Below, piece by piece: positions 7,597 to 15,055 of a DNA stretch of 20,467 nt. Location of the stretch: NCBI GenBank assembly GCA_964446295.1, contig CAYUNR010000023.1, positions 1 to 20,467 of the forward strand. The letters run 5' to 3'. A program made the translations under genes and the position numbers. The notes beneath the pieces are model-generated. The model was not told the DNA's origin and made no database searches. It worked only from the letters and a program-made list of their open reading frames with translations. Every line of letters starts with the position of its first letter. The first letter of the stretch is position 1. The DNA is from CAITNM01 sp964446295. Lineage in GTDB: Bacteria; Pseudomonadota; Alphaproteobacteria; Paracaedibacterales; CAITNM01.

Positions 7597-8205
7597 TCAA
7601 AGGATCTTTAGCCAAGCTGTAAAAGGTTTTTTTGTTTCTTCTTGCTGATCAATATCTTTCCATAAAAACTGAGGTTGAATTTCAGGATGCTCAACAAATC
7701 CATAGTGCTGCCATATGGGTTTTAAATCTTGGTAATTATGAGGCTTTAAGGGGTGGTTATTCGGTCGATTTACTGCTACAAATGTGCACATTGTAGCGCC
7801 ATAGTTAATAGCTGCTTGTGTACGCTCTTCCATAAAAGTTTTGTAAATTCCCATCCCTCGATAGGCAGGTAGTAGCATGGATTCACCAAAATAAAATGTA
7901 TCACTAACGTTAATGCCAGCCTTTTCATAAGGTAAGCGAATATCTTCTAATTCTTTAATTAACGGCGTTGCTGTTGTTGCGCCGATTATATGCTTGTTAT
8001 CAAGTGCTATTAAAAGAAAGCTATCTTTAATATTTAGATATCTCCCAAGGTACTCTTGCTCATAAGTCATAGTGCCGTCGTAAAGGTAGGGATATTCTCG
8101 AAACACCTCGATGCGTAGTTGAGCTAAAGGATTCATAATCTCAGCAATCTTGTCGCCACGATATGCTTTAAAAGTTATATCACTTGTCGATGCTAGTGCC
8201 TGCAT
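7597..8205 (-). CDS. GNAT family N-acetyltransferase
   Basis: A 202-residue acetyl-CoA-dependent acyltransferase. The acetyl-CoA pyrophosphate-binding motif A is clear: ESMLLPAYRGMGIYKTFME, with RGMGIY at residues 116-121 matching R/QxxGxG/A. An upstream IIGATTATP strand and a later CTFVAVNRPNNHP segment complete the fold. The product substrate is unknown. It is the first gene of a three-gene minus-strand unit; its stop is two bases before the amidohydrolase ATG. Because the GNAT and amidohydrolase modules are fused in other bacteria, they probably act sequentially or in complex. The ATG at 8205 has no visible ribosome-binding site, and I found no convincing promoter in the 115-base gap upstream. 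Confidence 0.88.
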   Translation of the reverse strand: MQALASTSDITFKAYRGDKIAEIMNPLAQLRIEVFREYPYLYDGTMTYEQEYLGRYLNIKDSFLLIALDNKHIIGATTATPLIKELEDIRLPYEKAGINVSDTFYFGESMLLPAYRGMGIYKTFMEERTQAAINYGATMCTFVAVNRPNNHPLKPHNYQDLKPIWQHYGFVEHPEIQPQFLWKDIDQQEETKKPFTAWLKIL

Positions 8206-8268
8206 AATAAAAACACGTAAGGATTTTTATGAAAAGGATTGCAAAAACGGAAAGGATAATCAAGTTTA

Positions 8269-8284
8269 ATTCTTTTTTAAGAAT
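8269..8284. repeat. Perfect inverted repeat in divergent GNAT/phytase gap
   Basis: ATTCTT-TTTT-AAGAAT, a six-base perfect inverted repeat with a four-base spacer, lies between the divergent GNAT operon and the phytase-like gene. It could be an operator for either or only an AT-rich coincidence. Confidence 0.3.
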
Positions 8285-8320
8285 CAACACTTAGACTGAC
8301 CGTAGAGGTTTTGCAACTTA

Positions 8321-9166
8321 GTGATTCAAATGAAATTAATCAGTTTAAGGCACGCTACAGCGTTTGCTGTTTTGACATTAGCAACAGAACAGCTTTCAGC
8401 TAGCGGACAAATTGCTGTTTTAGAATCATTAAAAAATAAAGAATTTAAAGTTAGGGAACAAAGGGATCCCTCGAAGCTTAGAATTTTGAAAGATGTACGG
8501 CTTTCAGGTAGTTCTCAATTTTCTAAAAACAGCCTAGCTGAAATTGTAAGAAAAATCAGAGAACATAATGTATCCCCCATAGCCATTGTTGATTTACGTC
8601 AAGAAATGCACTTACTGGGGGATAATGATTTAGCCCACACAATTGCCGAAAAAGACTGGTCTGAAATTAACCATAAACTTGAATTTATTATTAAAGATGA
8701 AGAAGCATTGGTTCATTCAGGATTGTTAGAACGCGAAGAAACTATCGCTCATGGTCTTGACCTTAAATATTTGCGTGTGCCCGTTACCGATGACACTGTC
8801 CCCCATGAAAAAGCTGTAGATTCATTCATTGAATTTTATAAAGATCAAATACAGAAAGACCCCCAAGCATGGTTCCATGTGCATTGTGAGCATGGTCATG
8901 GGCGGACAACCACATTTATGACATTGGTGCATATTCTAAATACCAAAGGCGAAGCAAAATTAGGGGATATTCTGGATGAGCAATATAAGTGCGGAGAGGT
9001 TGATTTATCTTTCCCTTCTAAGAAAAAATTAAAAGAAAAAGATGTAGACTTACAAAGAAAACGTTTTGCTTTCTTGGAAGAATTTCACCAGTACGTGAAT
9101 GATAAGGAATCAGGGTTTTTTGCAGGTAAATTGTGGTCGGAATGGAAAAAAATAGTTGGGGAGTAA
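8321..9166 (+). CDS. Exported PTP-like phytase / dual-specificity-type phosphatase
   Basis: A 281-residue cysteine phosphatase of the PTP-like phytase group, which removes phosphates from inositol hexakisphosphate or phosphotyrosine. The P-loop HCEHGHGRTT gives nucleophile Cys189 and Arg195 (CX5R). A general-acid candidate Asp157 lies in VPVTDD. The family-specific SGSSQFS (residues 62-68) and IVDLRQEMH (89-97) segments resemble Selenomonas PhyA-type enzymes and related bacterial virulence phosphatases. An N-terminal hydrophobic stretch (residues 12-22) followed by LSASGQ predicts a Sec signal peptide, so it acts outside the cytoplasm. Start choice is uncertain: GTG 8321 has AGAGG 12 bases upstream, while ATG 8330 gives a cleaner MKLISLRH signal peptide. 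The gene stands alone, convergent with vapBC. Confidence 0.85.
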   Translation: MIQMKLISLRHATAFAVLTLATEQLSASGQIAVLESLKNKEFKVREQRDPSKLRILKDVRLSGSSQFSKNSLAEIVRKIREHNVSPIAIVDLRQEMHLLGDNDLAHTIAEKDWSEINHKLEFIIKDEEALVHSGLLEREETIAHGLDLKYLRVPVTDDTVPHEKAVDSFIEFYKDQIQKDPQAWFHVHCEHGHGRTTTFMTLVHILNTKGEAKLGDILDEQYKCGEVDLSFPSKKKLKEKDVDLQRKRFAFLEEFHQYVNDKESGFFAGKLWSEWKKIVGE

Positions 9167-9175
9167 GGGGGTTGA

Positions 9176-9571
9176 TTAACGCCAGTTTTCTAGCGTTAAT
9201 CCGTTGACTCTGGAAAACTCATTTAAGTTTGATGTGACCATAACTAAATTGTTAGTCAAAGCGTTGGCGGCGATAAGAAAATCATAGGGGCCAATAAGTT
9301 GTCCTATTTTTGCAAGGTCAACGCGAATAGCTGCTGCGCAAAGAGCCGTTTTTTCATCAAACGGTAAAATATTAATGCAGGAATATAGTGAACGAATGAT
9401 TGGGTCAATTTTGTGACGCCTGTCTTCTATACGTTTTAGGCCGTATTCAATTTCCATTTGGGTGATGGTGGAAATAAACAAACGTGACGGCGCAAGTGCT
9501 TTAACTTTGCGCAGCGTATTTTCGTTACCTTTTACAAAATCACTTATGACGCAGGTGTCTAAAAGATACAT
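9176..9571 (-). CDS. vapC: Type II toxin, PIN-domain ribonuclease (VapC family)
   Basis: A 131-residue PIN-domain toxin expected to cleave RNA (initiator tRNA or rRNA in characterised VapC proteins). Acidic metal-binding residues are present: Asp5 in LLDTCVISD, Glu40 in QMEIEYGLKR and Asp97 in GPYDFLIAANA. The final TSNLNEFSRV matches the usual TxNxxxF end, with Glu119 as the possible fourth acid. The ATG shares one base with the antitoxin stop (TAATG), the standard coupling for these pairs. It is convergent with the phytase-like gene, with only 9 bases between them. All catalytic positions look intact, so it is likely active. Confidence 0.92.
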   Translation of the reverse strand: MYLLDTCVISDFVKGNENTLRKVKALAPSRLFISTITQMEIEYGLKRIEDRRHKIDPIIRSLYSCINILPFDEKTALCAAAIRVDLAKIGQLIGPYDFLIAANALTNNLVMVTSNLNEFSRVNGLTLENWR

Positions 9572-9810
9572 TAAAAAAGGACCGTTTCGGTGGCTGGTTT
9601 TAGTTCTGAACGAAATGATTCAAATGACGGAAAGTCTTTGCTGATGCCTGAAAAATTTAACACTTCACTTGGCCAACACTGGTTTGTGTGATTCTTTAAA
9701 TAAAAGCTTAAGGCGTCACGAATAAGTGCATTGCGAGATTTACCCTCAGCTTCTGCTACGTGTGTTAATTGGTGGCCTAATTCATCGTTAATATAGATAT
9801 TAAAGTTCAT
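9571..9810 (-). CDS. vapB: Type II antitoxin, ribbon-helix-helix (VapB-like)
   Basis: A 79-residue antitoxin. The N-terminal half forms a ribbon-helix-helix DNA-binding domain (beta strand NFNIYINDEL, then HQLTHVAEAEGKSRNALIRDALSFYLK). The C-terminal half (about residues 45-79) is the toxin-neutralising tail. It overlaps vapC by one base. It should neutralise VapC and repress its own promoter through the palindrome at 9846-9859. The ribosome-binding site is poor. Assignment rests on fold, size and context rather than on a close named homologue. Confidence 0.85.
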   Translation of the reverse strand: MNFNIYINDELGHQLTHVAEAEGKSRNALIRDALSFYLKNHTNQCWPSEVLNFSGISKDFPSFESFRSELKPATETVLF

Positions 9811-9841
9811 AGGGTGAGCTTTCTAATACATTTACATTGTT

Positions 9842-9870
9842 ATGTTATAACATGTTATAGAAATAATCAA
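9842..9870 (-). promoter_or_regulatory. vapBC promoter with palindromic operator
   Basis: TATAACATGTTATA (9846-9859) is a perfect 14-base palindrome, overlapping a second palindrome GTTATAAC (9844-9851); ATGTTATA also repeats directly with a 10-base period. On the minus strand TTGATT (9870-9865) and TATAAC (9849-9844) are 15 bases apart. A ribbon-helix-helix antitoxin dimer binding two adjacent sites over the -10 is the expected arrangement. Confidence 0.5.
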
Positions 9871-9924
9871 GATAATTCTGATGCTAACGCAGTGTGCAAG
9901 TTGTTTTACTGGAACCTGATCACC

Positions 9925-10009
9925 GTCGTCCCTGCGGAGGGCTGAAAGCCTGGATGCGGGGATCTTTGACCCCCAAACTTCGGCACTATAGCGCCTCGTC
10001 AGGGGTGAC
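9925..10009. repeat. GC-rich structured intergenic palindromic element
   Basis: An 85-base segment bounded by GTCGTCCCTG (9925-9934) and CAGGGGTGAC (10000-10009), which pair over all ten positions with two G-U wobbles. Inside lie further stems: GAGG/CCTC (9937-9940/9994-9997), GGCTGAAAGCC, GGGG-ATCTTTGA-CCCC and GGCACTATAGCGCC. It is clearly richer in G+C than its AT-rich flanks. Size, structure and 'GTC.TCCCTGCGG' edges resemble the dispersed intergenic palindromes common in alphaproteobacterial genomes (impression only). No copy exists elsewhere in the window. The minus-strand frame across it is not a convincing gene. Confidence 0.55.
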
Positions 10010-10037
10010 AAGCTATCTTTATTTCTATCCTCTTCCC

Positions 10038-10069
10038 TTGGCTCTCCCATAGAATTTCGGCATAATGCC
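10038..10069 (+). promoter_or_regulatory. Transketolase promoter with overlapping palindrome
   Basis: TTGGCT (10038-10043), a 17-base spacer and CATAAT (10061-10066, 5 of 6). The -10 is embedded in the perfect palindrome GGCATAATGCC (10059-10069), a possible operator. Predicted start near 10073 leaves a leader of about 23 bases. Confidence 0.55.
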
Positions 10070-10095
10070 TTGCATACATTCAAGAATTTTATCTA

Positions 10096-12054
10096 ATGAC
10101 CACATTTCATGATTTGTCTAATGCCATTCGTTTTTTAAGTATTGATGCTGTTGAAAAAGCCAATTCAGGCCACCCGGGAATGCCCATGGGAATGGCAGAT
10201 GTGGCAACGGTTTTGTTTCAAAAGCATTTGGTGTTTAACCCGCAGGATGCTGACTGGGCCAACCGTGACAGGTTTGTGTTATCAGCTGGTCATGGGTCAA
10301 TGTTGCTGTATAGCCTTTTGTATTTAACAGGATATCCGGATGCCACGCTGGAGCAGCTTAAGAATTTTCGCCAGCTAGGTTCAAAAACTGCAGGTCACCC
10401 AGAATATGGGCATTTGTCGGGTGTGGAAATGACAACAGGACCATTGGGGCAGGGCATTGCGACTGCTGTGGGTATGGCGCTTGCTGAACGTATGCTGAAT
10501 GCGACCCATGGTGATGCGATTAACCATTATACTTATGTTATTGCTAGTGATGGTGACCTAATGGAAGGTATTAGCCATGAGGCAGCATCTCTTGCTGGGC
10601 ACCTGAGCCTAAACAAACTCATTGTTTTGTATGATGACAACGGCATCAGCATCGATGGAAAAACTGAATTATCATTTGGAGATAATTCGCTTATGCGGTT
10701 TCAGGCATATGGTTGGAATGCGGAACAGATTGATGGGCACGATAGTAGTGCTATTGATGCTGCAATTACCCGAGCAAAGGCTAGCAATAAACCAAGCCTA
10801 ATAGCTTGCAAAACCACCATTGGTTTTGGTTCGCCAAATAAAGCAAATACAAGTGGGGTTCATGGTTCGCCTTTAGGCAGTGCCGAAATTCAAGCGACGC
10901 GTGCGGCGTTGAATTGGCCCCATGAACCATTTGTGATTCCAGATACCATTCTCAACGCCTGGCGTGCGATTGGTGCGCGTCATCAAGCAACCTATGACCA
11001 CTGGAAAAATCAAACATCGGCCGACATTCAAAAAAAGTTGCAGCAACCCGTTGCTGATATTGCAGATGCAATTAATGCCTATAAGCAAAAGGTTAAAGAC
11101 GAAAAGCCATGCCTGGCAACGCGAGTGCTTTCTCAGCAAGTTTTAGAAGTGATTGTGCCAGGTTCCACATTAATTGGTGGATCCGCAGATTTAACAGGTT
11201 CAAACAACACAAAAACCAAAGCACAAAAGCCTATAACCGCTGATGATTTTTCTGGAAATTATATTCACTATGGGGTGCGTGAACACGCTATGGCAGCCAT
11301 TATGAATGGTTTGAGTCTTTCAAAAGTGTTTGTTCCTTATGGGGGGACTTTTTTAGTTTTCTTGGATTATTTAAAGCCTGCTTTGCGGTTGTCTGCCTTA
11401 ATGAATCAAGGGGTTGTGCACGTGCTAACCCATGATTCTATTGGGTTGGGGGAGGATGGGCCGACCCATCAACCCATTGAACATTTGGCGCATTTGCGCT
11501 GCATTCCAAACGTTTTAACATTCCGCCCTATGGATGCTACAGAAGTTGCTGAATGCTGGCAGTTGGCTGTTCAAAACAGAAGCACGCCGTCGGTATTGGT
11601 TTTGACCCGTCAGAATTTACCGTACCTTAGCACCTATAGAGCTAGCCATTCAGAAAACGCGTGCGCAAAGGGAGGCTATGTTCTAATTGAAAAGCCAGAG
11701 GCGCAAGTGACTTTAATTTCTACTGGGTCTGAGGTTTCAATTGCTGTTGATGCTGCGAATGCATTATTGGCAATGAACATACCAGCACGGGTAGTTTCTG
11801 TGCCATGTATGGAATTGTTTGCAAAACAACCAGTTGATTATAGAAATCAGGTTTTGGGTAATGGCATTCGCATAGCTATAGAAGCTGCCTGTGAAGGCAT
11901 ATGGCCAAAGTATTTAGGCGAAAAAGGCGAATTTATTGGGATTAATTCATTTGGCGCATCAGCACCAGCAGATGATTTGTATGAACTTTTTGGCATAACA
12001 GCGGAGAATGTAGTCAATAGAGTGAGGGTGCTTTTGGGTAGGTGTGCTTTATAA
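10096..12054 (+). CDS. tkt: Transketolase
   Basis: A 652-residue thiamine-diphosphate enzyme that moves two-carbon units between sugar phosphates in the non-oxidative pentose phosphate pathway; cytosolic homodimer. The length is normal. Seen motifs: NSGHPGMPMGMAD with His26, LSAGHGSMLLY with His66, the TPP/metal motif SDGDLMEGISHEA (Asp154) ending in DDN at 181-182, and HGSPLGS. The second domain has GVREHAM with the catalytic glutamate, and then HDSIGLGEDGPTHQPIEHL. The C-terminal domain shows GINSFGASAPADDLYELFGIT. No strong ribosome-binding site precedes the ATG. Its last six bases overlap the convergent mazF gene at 12049. It stands alone rather than in a Calvin or glycolytic cluster. Confidence 0.97.
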   Translation: MTTFHDLSNAIRFLSIDAVEKANSGHPGMPMGMADVATVLFQKHLVFNPQDADWANRDRFVLSAGHGSMLLYSLLYLTGYPDATLEQLKNFRQLGSKTAGHPEYGHLSGVEMTTGPLGQGIATAVGMALAERMLNATHGDAINHYTYVIASDGDLMEGISHEAASLAGHLSLNKLIVLYDDNGISIDGKTELSFGDNSLMRFQAYGWNAEQIDGHDSSAIDAAITRAKASNKPSLIACKTTIGFGSPNKANTSGVHGSPLGSAEIQATRAALNWPHEPFVIPDTILNAWRAIGARHQATYDHWKNQTSADIQKKLQQPVADIADAINAYKQKVKDEKPCLATRVLSQQVLEVIVPGSTLIGGSADLTGSNNTKTKAQKPITADDFSGNYIHYGVREHAMAAIMNGLSLSKVFVPYGGTFLVFLDYLKPALRLSALMNQGVVHVLTHDSIGLGEDGPTHQPIEHLAHLRCIPNVLTFRPMDATEVAECWQLAVQNRSTPSVLVLTRQNLPYLSTYRASHSENACAKGGYVLIEKPEAQVTLISTGSEVSIAVDAANALLAMNIPARVVSVPCMELFAKQPVDYRNQVLGNGIRIAIEAACEGIWPKYLGEKGEFIGINSFGASAPADDLYELFGITAENVVNRVRVLLGRCAL

Positions 12055-12381
12055 GGCGAACAGATCTTTAAGTGTTTCGAGAACAGCGATTGCTGTTTTT
12101 TTATCAAGGGTTCCTACTTTTTTCACAATACGTGTTTGGTCAATGGTGCGAATTTGGTCAAGAACAATCTCTCCATCTTTTTCAGCAAACTTTACGCGTA
12201 CTCGTGTTGGGTATCCCTTTGTCTGACTTGTCATTGGGGCTACGATAAGTGTTTTGATATGGTGGTTCATTTCATTAGGTGAAATTACTACACAAGGTCT
12301 CGTTTTTTGAATTTCTGACCCTTTGGTTGGGTCAAGGTCTATCAATAAAATATCAAACCGGTTGTGCTTTACCACTGCCAT
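12049..12381 (-). CDS. mazF: Type II toxin, MazF/PemK endoribonuclease
   Basis: A 110-residue mRNA interferase. The family signature is plain: RFDILLIDLDPTKGSEIQKT near the start, with RPCVVIS (Arg28) in the active-site loop, a central LIVAPMTSQ strand and GEIVLDQIRTIDQTRIVKKVG toward the C-terminus. MazF toxins cut single-stranded RNA at short motifs. Its ATG overlaps the antitoxin end by 13 bases, so the two are cotranslated. The 3' end overlaps the transketolase stop region by six bases in convergent orientation. Intact and probably active. Confidence 0.93.
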   Translation of the reverse strand: MAVVKHNRFDILLIDLDPTKGSEIQKTRPCVVISPNEMNHHIKTLIVAPMTSQTKGYPTRVRVKFAEKDGEIVLDQIRTIDQTRIVKKVGTLDKKTAIAVLETLKDLFAL

Positions 12382-12617
12382 TCAGTTTCATCCCAAGAAG
12401 TTACGGTATGCTCATCAATCAATATGTCTTCACTGTTGGCAGACATTTTTTGAAATGCTTGCTCCCAATTTTTTCGCAAAGAAGTGCACGGCGTGATAAT
12501 GAGCGTGTGATCTTGAACTTTAACATTTACAGTTTGTCCAATACCGCACTGTTTGAGGATACCTTTGGGTAATCTAAGCCCTTTTGAATTACCAATATTA
12601 ATGATATCTAGTTGCAT
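12369..12617 (-). CDS. mazE: Type II antitoxin, MazE/AbrB-like
   Basis: An 82-residue antitoxin with an N-terminal swapped-hairpin AbrB/MazE DNA-binding domain (DIINIGNSKGLRLPKGIL, residues 4-21) and an acidic C-terminal tail (SEDILIDEH, WDETEWQW) that would fill the MazF active-site groove. I chose ATG 12617 rather than the frame's earlier start (12728): a near-perfect ribosome-binding sequence AAGGAGGT lies at 12628-12621, and the predicted promoter sits between the two starts, so the longer frame would not be transcribed. It is the first gene of the mazEF operon, inserted between transketolase and malic enzyme. Confidence 0.9.
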   Translation of the reverse strand: MQLDIINIGNSKGLRLPKGILKQCGIGQTVNVKVQDHTLIITPCTSLRKNWEQAFQKMSANSEDILIDEHTVTSWDETEWQW

Positions 12618-12639
12618 AAGACCTCCTTCATATAGATAC

Positions 12640-12667
12640 ATTGTAATTACTTTTTTTAAAAAGTCAA
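12640..12667 (-). promoter_or_regulatory. mazEF promoter
   Basis: On the minus strand TTGACT (12667-12662) and TACAAT (12645-12640), each 5 of 6, with a 16-base spacer. Predicted start is about 15 bases before the mazE ATG. The spacer contains an A/T tract pairing TTTTT with AAAAA. Confidence 0.6.
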
Positions 12668-12687
12668 ATAAAATCTGGGCAATATTT

Positions 12688-12696
12688 TGGCATAAT
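12688..12696 (+). promoter_or_regulatory. Extended -10 promoter for malic enzyme
   Basis: TGGCATAAT is an extended -10 element (TG, one base, CATAAT) about 53 bases before the maeB start. No good -35 was found. The GGCATAAT core also occurs in the transketolase promoter. Confidence 0.4.
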
Positions 12697-12748
12697 AGCT
12701 GATATCGTGGTAAAAAGAGTAAAAGCACTTTTGAGTAAGCAATAAATT

Positions 12749-15055
12749 ATGCCGCGCAGTATTTACGAACAGTCTCTACGCTATCATTCACAATATCCAA
12801 AGGGTAAATTGGAAATTATTGCAACCAAGCCTCTGACCAATCCGCATGATTTGGCGTTGGCGTATTCTCCGGGTGTTGCTGAGCCTTGTTTGGAAATAGC
12901 GCGAGATCCATTGAAAGCTGCGGAATATACTGTACGTGGTAATTTGGTTGCCGTTATAACTAATGGTACTGCGGTTTTGGGGCTTGGAAATATTGGGGCG
13001 TTAGCGTCAAAGCCGGTTATGGAAGGTAAGGCAGTCCTTTTTAAAAAGTTTGCTGGTATTGATGCATTTGATATTGAAATTAATGAAACGGACCCTCAGA
13101 AACTTGTTGATATTATTGCGGCCCTAGAGCCGACCTTTGGTGGAATAAACCTTGAGGACATTAAGGCACCGGAATGCTTTTACGTAGAGCGAGAGCTTGC
13201 TAAAAGAGTGAAAATTCCTGTTTTGCATGATGACCAACATGGCACAGCAATTATTGTGAATGCCGCCATGAAAAATGCCCTTGAATTGGCTGGTAAATCA
13301 ATTGATACCATAAAGATGGTGGCAAGTGGTGCGGGTGCTTCTGCAGTTGCGTGCCTTGAATTGCTTATAAAATTGGGCCTGCGTCGTGAAAATTTAATTG
13401 TTGTTGACCGAGATGGCGTTATTTTCAAAGGGCGGGGAAACCTTGATCCATCAAAAGAAGCACTGGCATCTGATACACCTTTACGTACACTAGCTGAGGC
13501 TTTGAAAAATGCTGATGCATTCCTTGGGCTTTCAAGCGCTGGTTTGATGACTGCTGAAATGGCAAAGTCCATGGCGCCAAACCCGATTATTTTTGCTTTA
13601 GCAAATCCTGAACCTGAAATTCGACCAGAGGTTGTGCATAGTGTTCGCGACGATGCAATTATGGCAACCGGTAGGACAGACTACCCTAACCAGGTAAACA
13701 ATGCTGTTTGCTTCCCGTACATATTTAGGGGCGCGTTAGATGTTGGTGCTACTTGTATTAATCATGAAATGAAAGTGGCTTGCGTAGAAGCGATTGCGCG
13801 TATTGCAAAAGCTGAAAGCAATGACCTAGTAGTGGCGGCCTACGGTGGGGGAACCTTTACTTTTGGTCGTGATTATATAATTCCTAAGCCATTTGATAGG
13901 CGTTTGTATGTTGAGCTGTCATACGCTGTGGCACGTGCTGCAGTTGAATGTGGTGTGGCGACACGTCCAATAACTGATTGGGAGGCTTATCGCACTCAAT
14001 TAAAAGAAGCGATATATCGTTCTGGCATGGTTATGCGTCCTATTTTTGCAGCTGCAAAAGCGTTTGGTGATGATATTCGTCTAGTCTTTTCAGAAGGTGA
14101 AGATGAACGTGTTCTTCAAGCAGTTCAAACCATTCGTGATGAAAAAATTGCGCGTGTACTACTTATAGGACGTCCCGAAGTTATTGAAATGCGAATTAAG
14201 CAATTTGGTTTGCGACTGGAAGCAAATATTGATTTTGAAGTCATTAACCCCCAGGAAGATTCAAGATATAAAACCTACTGGCAGGCGTACCATGAAATTA
14301 TGGCACGAAAAGGTATAACACCTGATAACGCTAAAGAAATCATGCGTACCAACACAACCGTGATTGCTGCGATGATGCTTCACCTTGGCGATGCAGACAC
14401 TATGATTAGTGGTTGTTGTGGTAATTACCGTGATCACCTTATTCCGATTATGGAAATTTTGGGAATTGCTAAAGACCAGCACCGTTGTGCGGCCCTTTCT
14501 GCTATAGCCATTGATAACCCCAAAATTGAGCGGGGCATTCTGTTTATTACTGACCCATATGTCAATATTGACCCGACAGCTCAACAGCTTGCAGAAATTA
14601 CAATCATGGCGGCAGAGCAAATTAAATTATTCGGTATAAAGCCTAAGGTGGCGTTGATATCATATTCTAATTTTGGGGCAGGCGTGCACCCCCAAGCCAA
14701 GAAAATGCGTCTGGCTATGGAAATTATCCGTGACCTTGCGCCAGAGCTTGAAGTTGAAGGTGAAATGCATGTCGATGCGGCGTTAGATGAAAAAATTCGC
14801 TCTCGTATATTCCCTGGTAATACCTTAAAAGGTTCGGCTAATCTATTAGTGATGCCTAGTCTTGATGTAGCAAATGTGGCCCTAAACACCATAAAAGTGT
14901 TGGCAAACGGGCAAACAATTGGCCCGATTCTTATGGGAATTAAAGAATCAGCCCATATTTGCACTCCATCGGCTCGACCTAGAACACTGGTGAACCTTGC
15001 AGCTATTGCGGTTTCCAAGGCAAGATTACTTAAACAACAAAAGGACCAATCATGA
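12749..15055 (+). CDS. maeB: NADP-dependent malic enzyme fused to phosphotransacetylase-like domain
   Basis: A 768-residue two-domain protein of the MaeB type. Residues 1 to about 430 are malic enzyme, converting malate to pyruvate and CO2 with NADP: catalytic Tyr39 and Lys94, metal ligands Glu136/Asp137 in EDIKAPECF and Asp162 in HDDQHGTA, and the Rossmann loop GAGASA at 194-199. Residues from about 430 to 768 resemble phosphate acetyltransferase (LVFSEGEDERVLQA, MISGCCGNYRDHL, ISYSNFGAG); in known MaeB proteins this domain regulates by binding acetyl-CoA rather than catalysing. Length is standard. The stop overlaps the aminopeptidase start by four bases. Ribosome-binding signal is weak (GAGTAAG). 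Confidence 0.96.
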   Translation: MPRSIYEQSLRYHSQYPKGKLEIIATKPLTNPHDLALAYSPGVAEPCLEIARDPLKAAEYTVRGNLVAVITNGTAVLGLGNIGALASKPVMEGKAVLFKKFAGIDAFDIEINETDPQKLVDIIAALEPTFGGINLEDIKAPECFYVERELAKRVKIPVLHDDQHGTAIIVNAAMKNALELAGKSIDTIKMVASGAGASAVACLELLIKLGLRRENLIVVDRDGVIFKGRGNLDPSKEALASDTPLRTLAEALKNADAFLGLSSAGLMTAEMAKSMAPNPIIFALANPEPEIRPEVVHSVRDDAIMATGRTDYPNQVNNAVCFPYIFRGALDVGATCINHEMKVACVEAIARIAKAESNDLVVAAYGGGTFTFGRDYIIPKPFDRRLYVELSYAVARAAVECGVATRPITDWEAYRTQLKEAIYRSGMVMRPIFAAAKAFGDDIRLVFSEGEDERVLQAVQTIRDEKIARVLLIGRPEVIEMRIKQFGLRLEANIDFEVINPQEDSRYKTYWQAYHEIMARKGITPDNAKEIMRTNTTVIAAMMLHLGDADTMISGCCGNYRDHLIPIMEILGIAKDQHRCAALSAIAIDNPKIERGILFITDPYVNIDPTAQQLAEITIMAAEQIKLFGIKPKVALISYSNFGAGVHPQAKKMRLAMEIIRDLAPELEVEGEMHVDAALDEKIRSRIFPGNTLKGSANLLVMPSLDVANVALNTIKVLANGQTIGPILMGIKESAHICTPSARPRTLVNLAAIAVSKARLLKQQKDQS

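Noticed and set aside
8206..8320. Promoters for the GNAT operon and phytase-like gene
   Set aside because: Only poor hexamer matches with bad spacing were found on either strand, so none is reported.
9832..10083. Minus-strand open frame of 83 codons upstream of tkt
   Set aside because: It spans the structured GC-rich element and the tkt promoter, has no recognisable domain or good ribosome-binding site, and its composition follows the palindrome rather than coding sequence.
12618..12728. N-terminal extension of the MazE frame
   Set aside because: The extension covers the predicted mazEF promoter and a strong ribosome-binding site points to ATG 12617.
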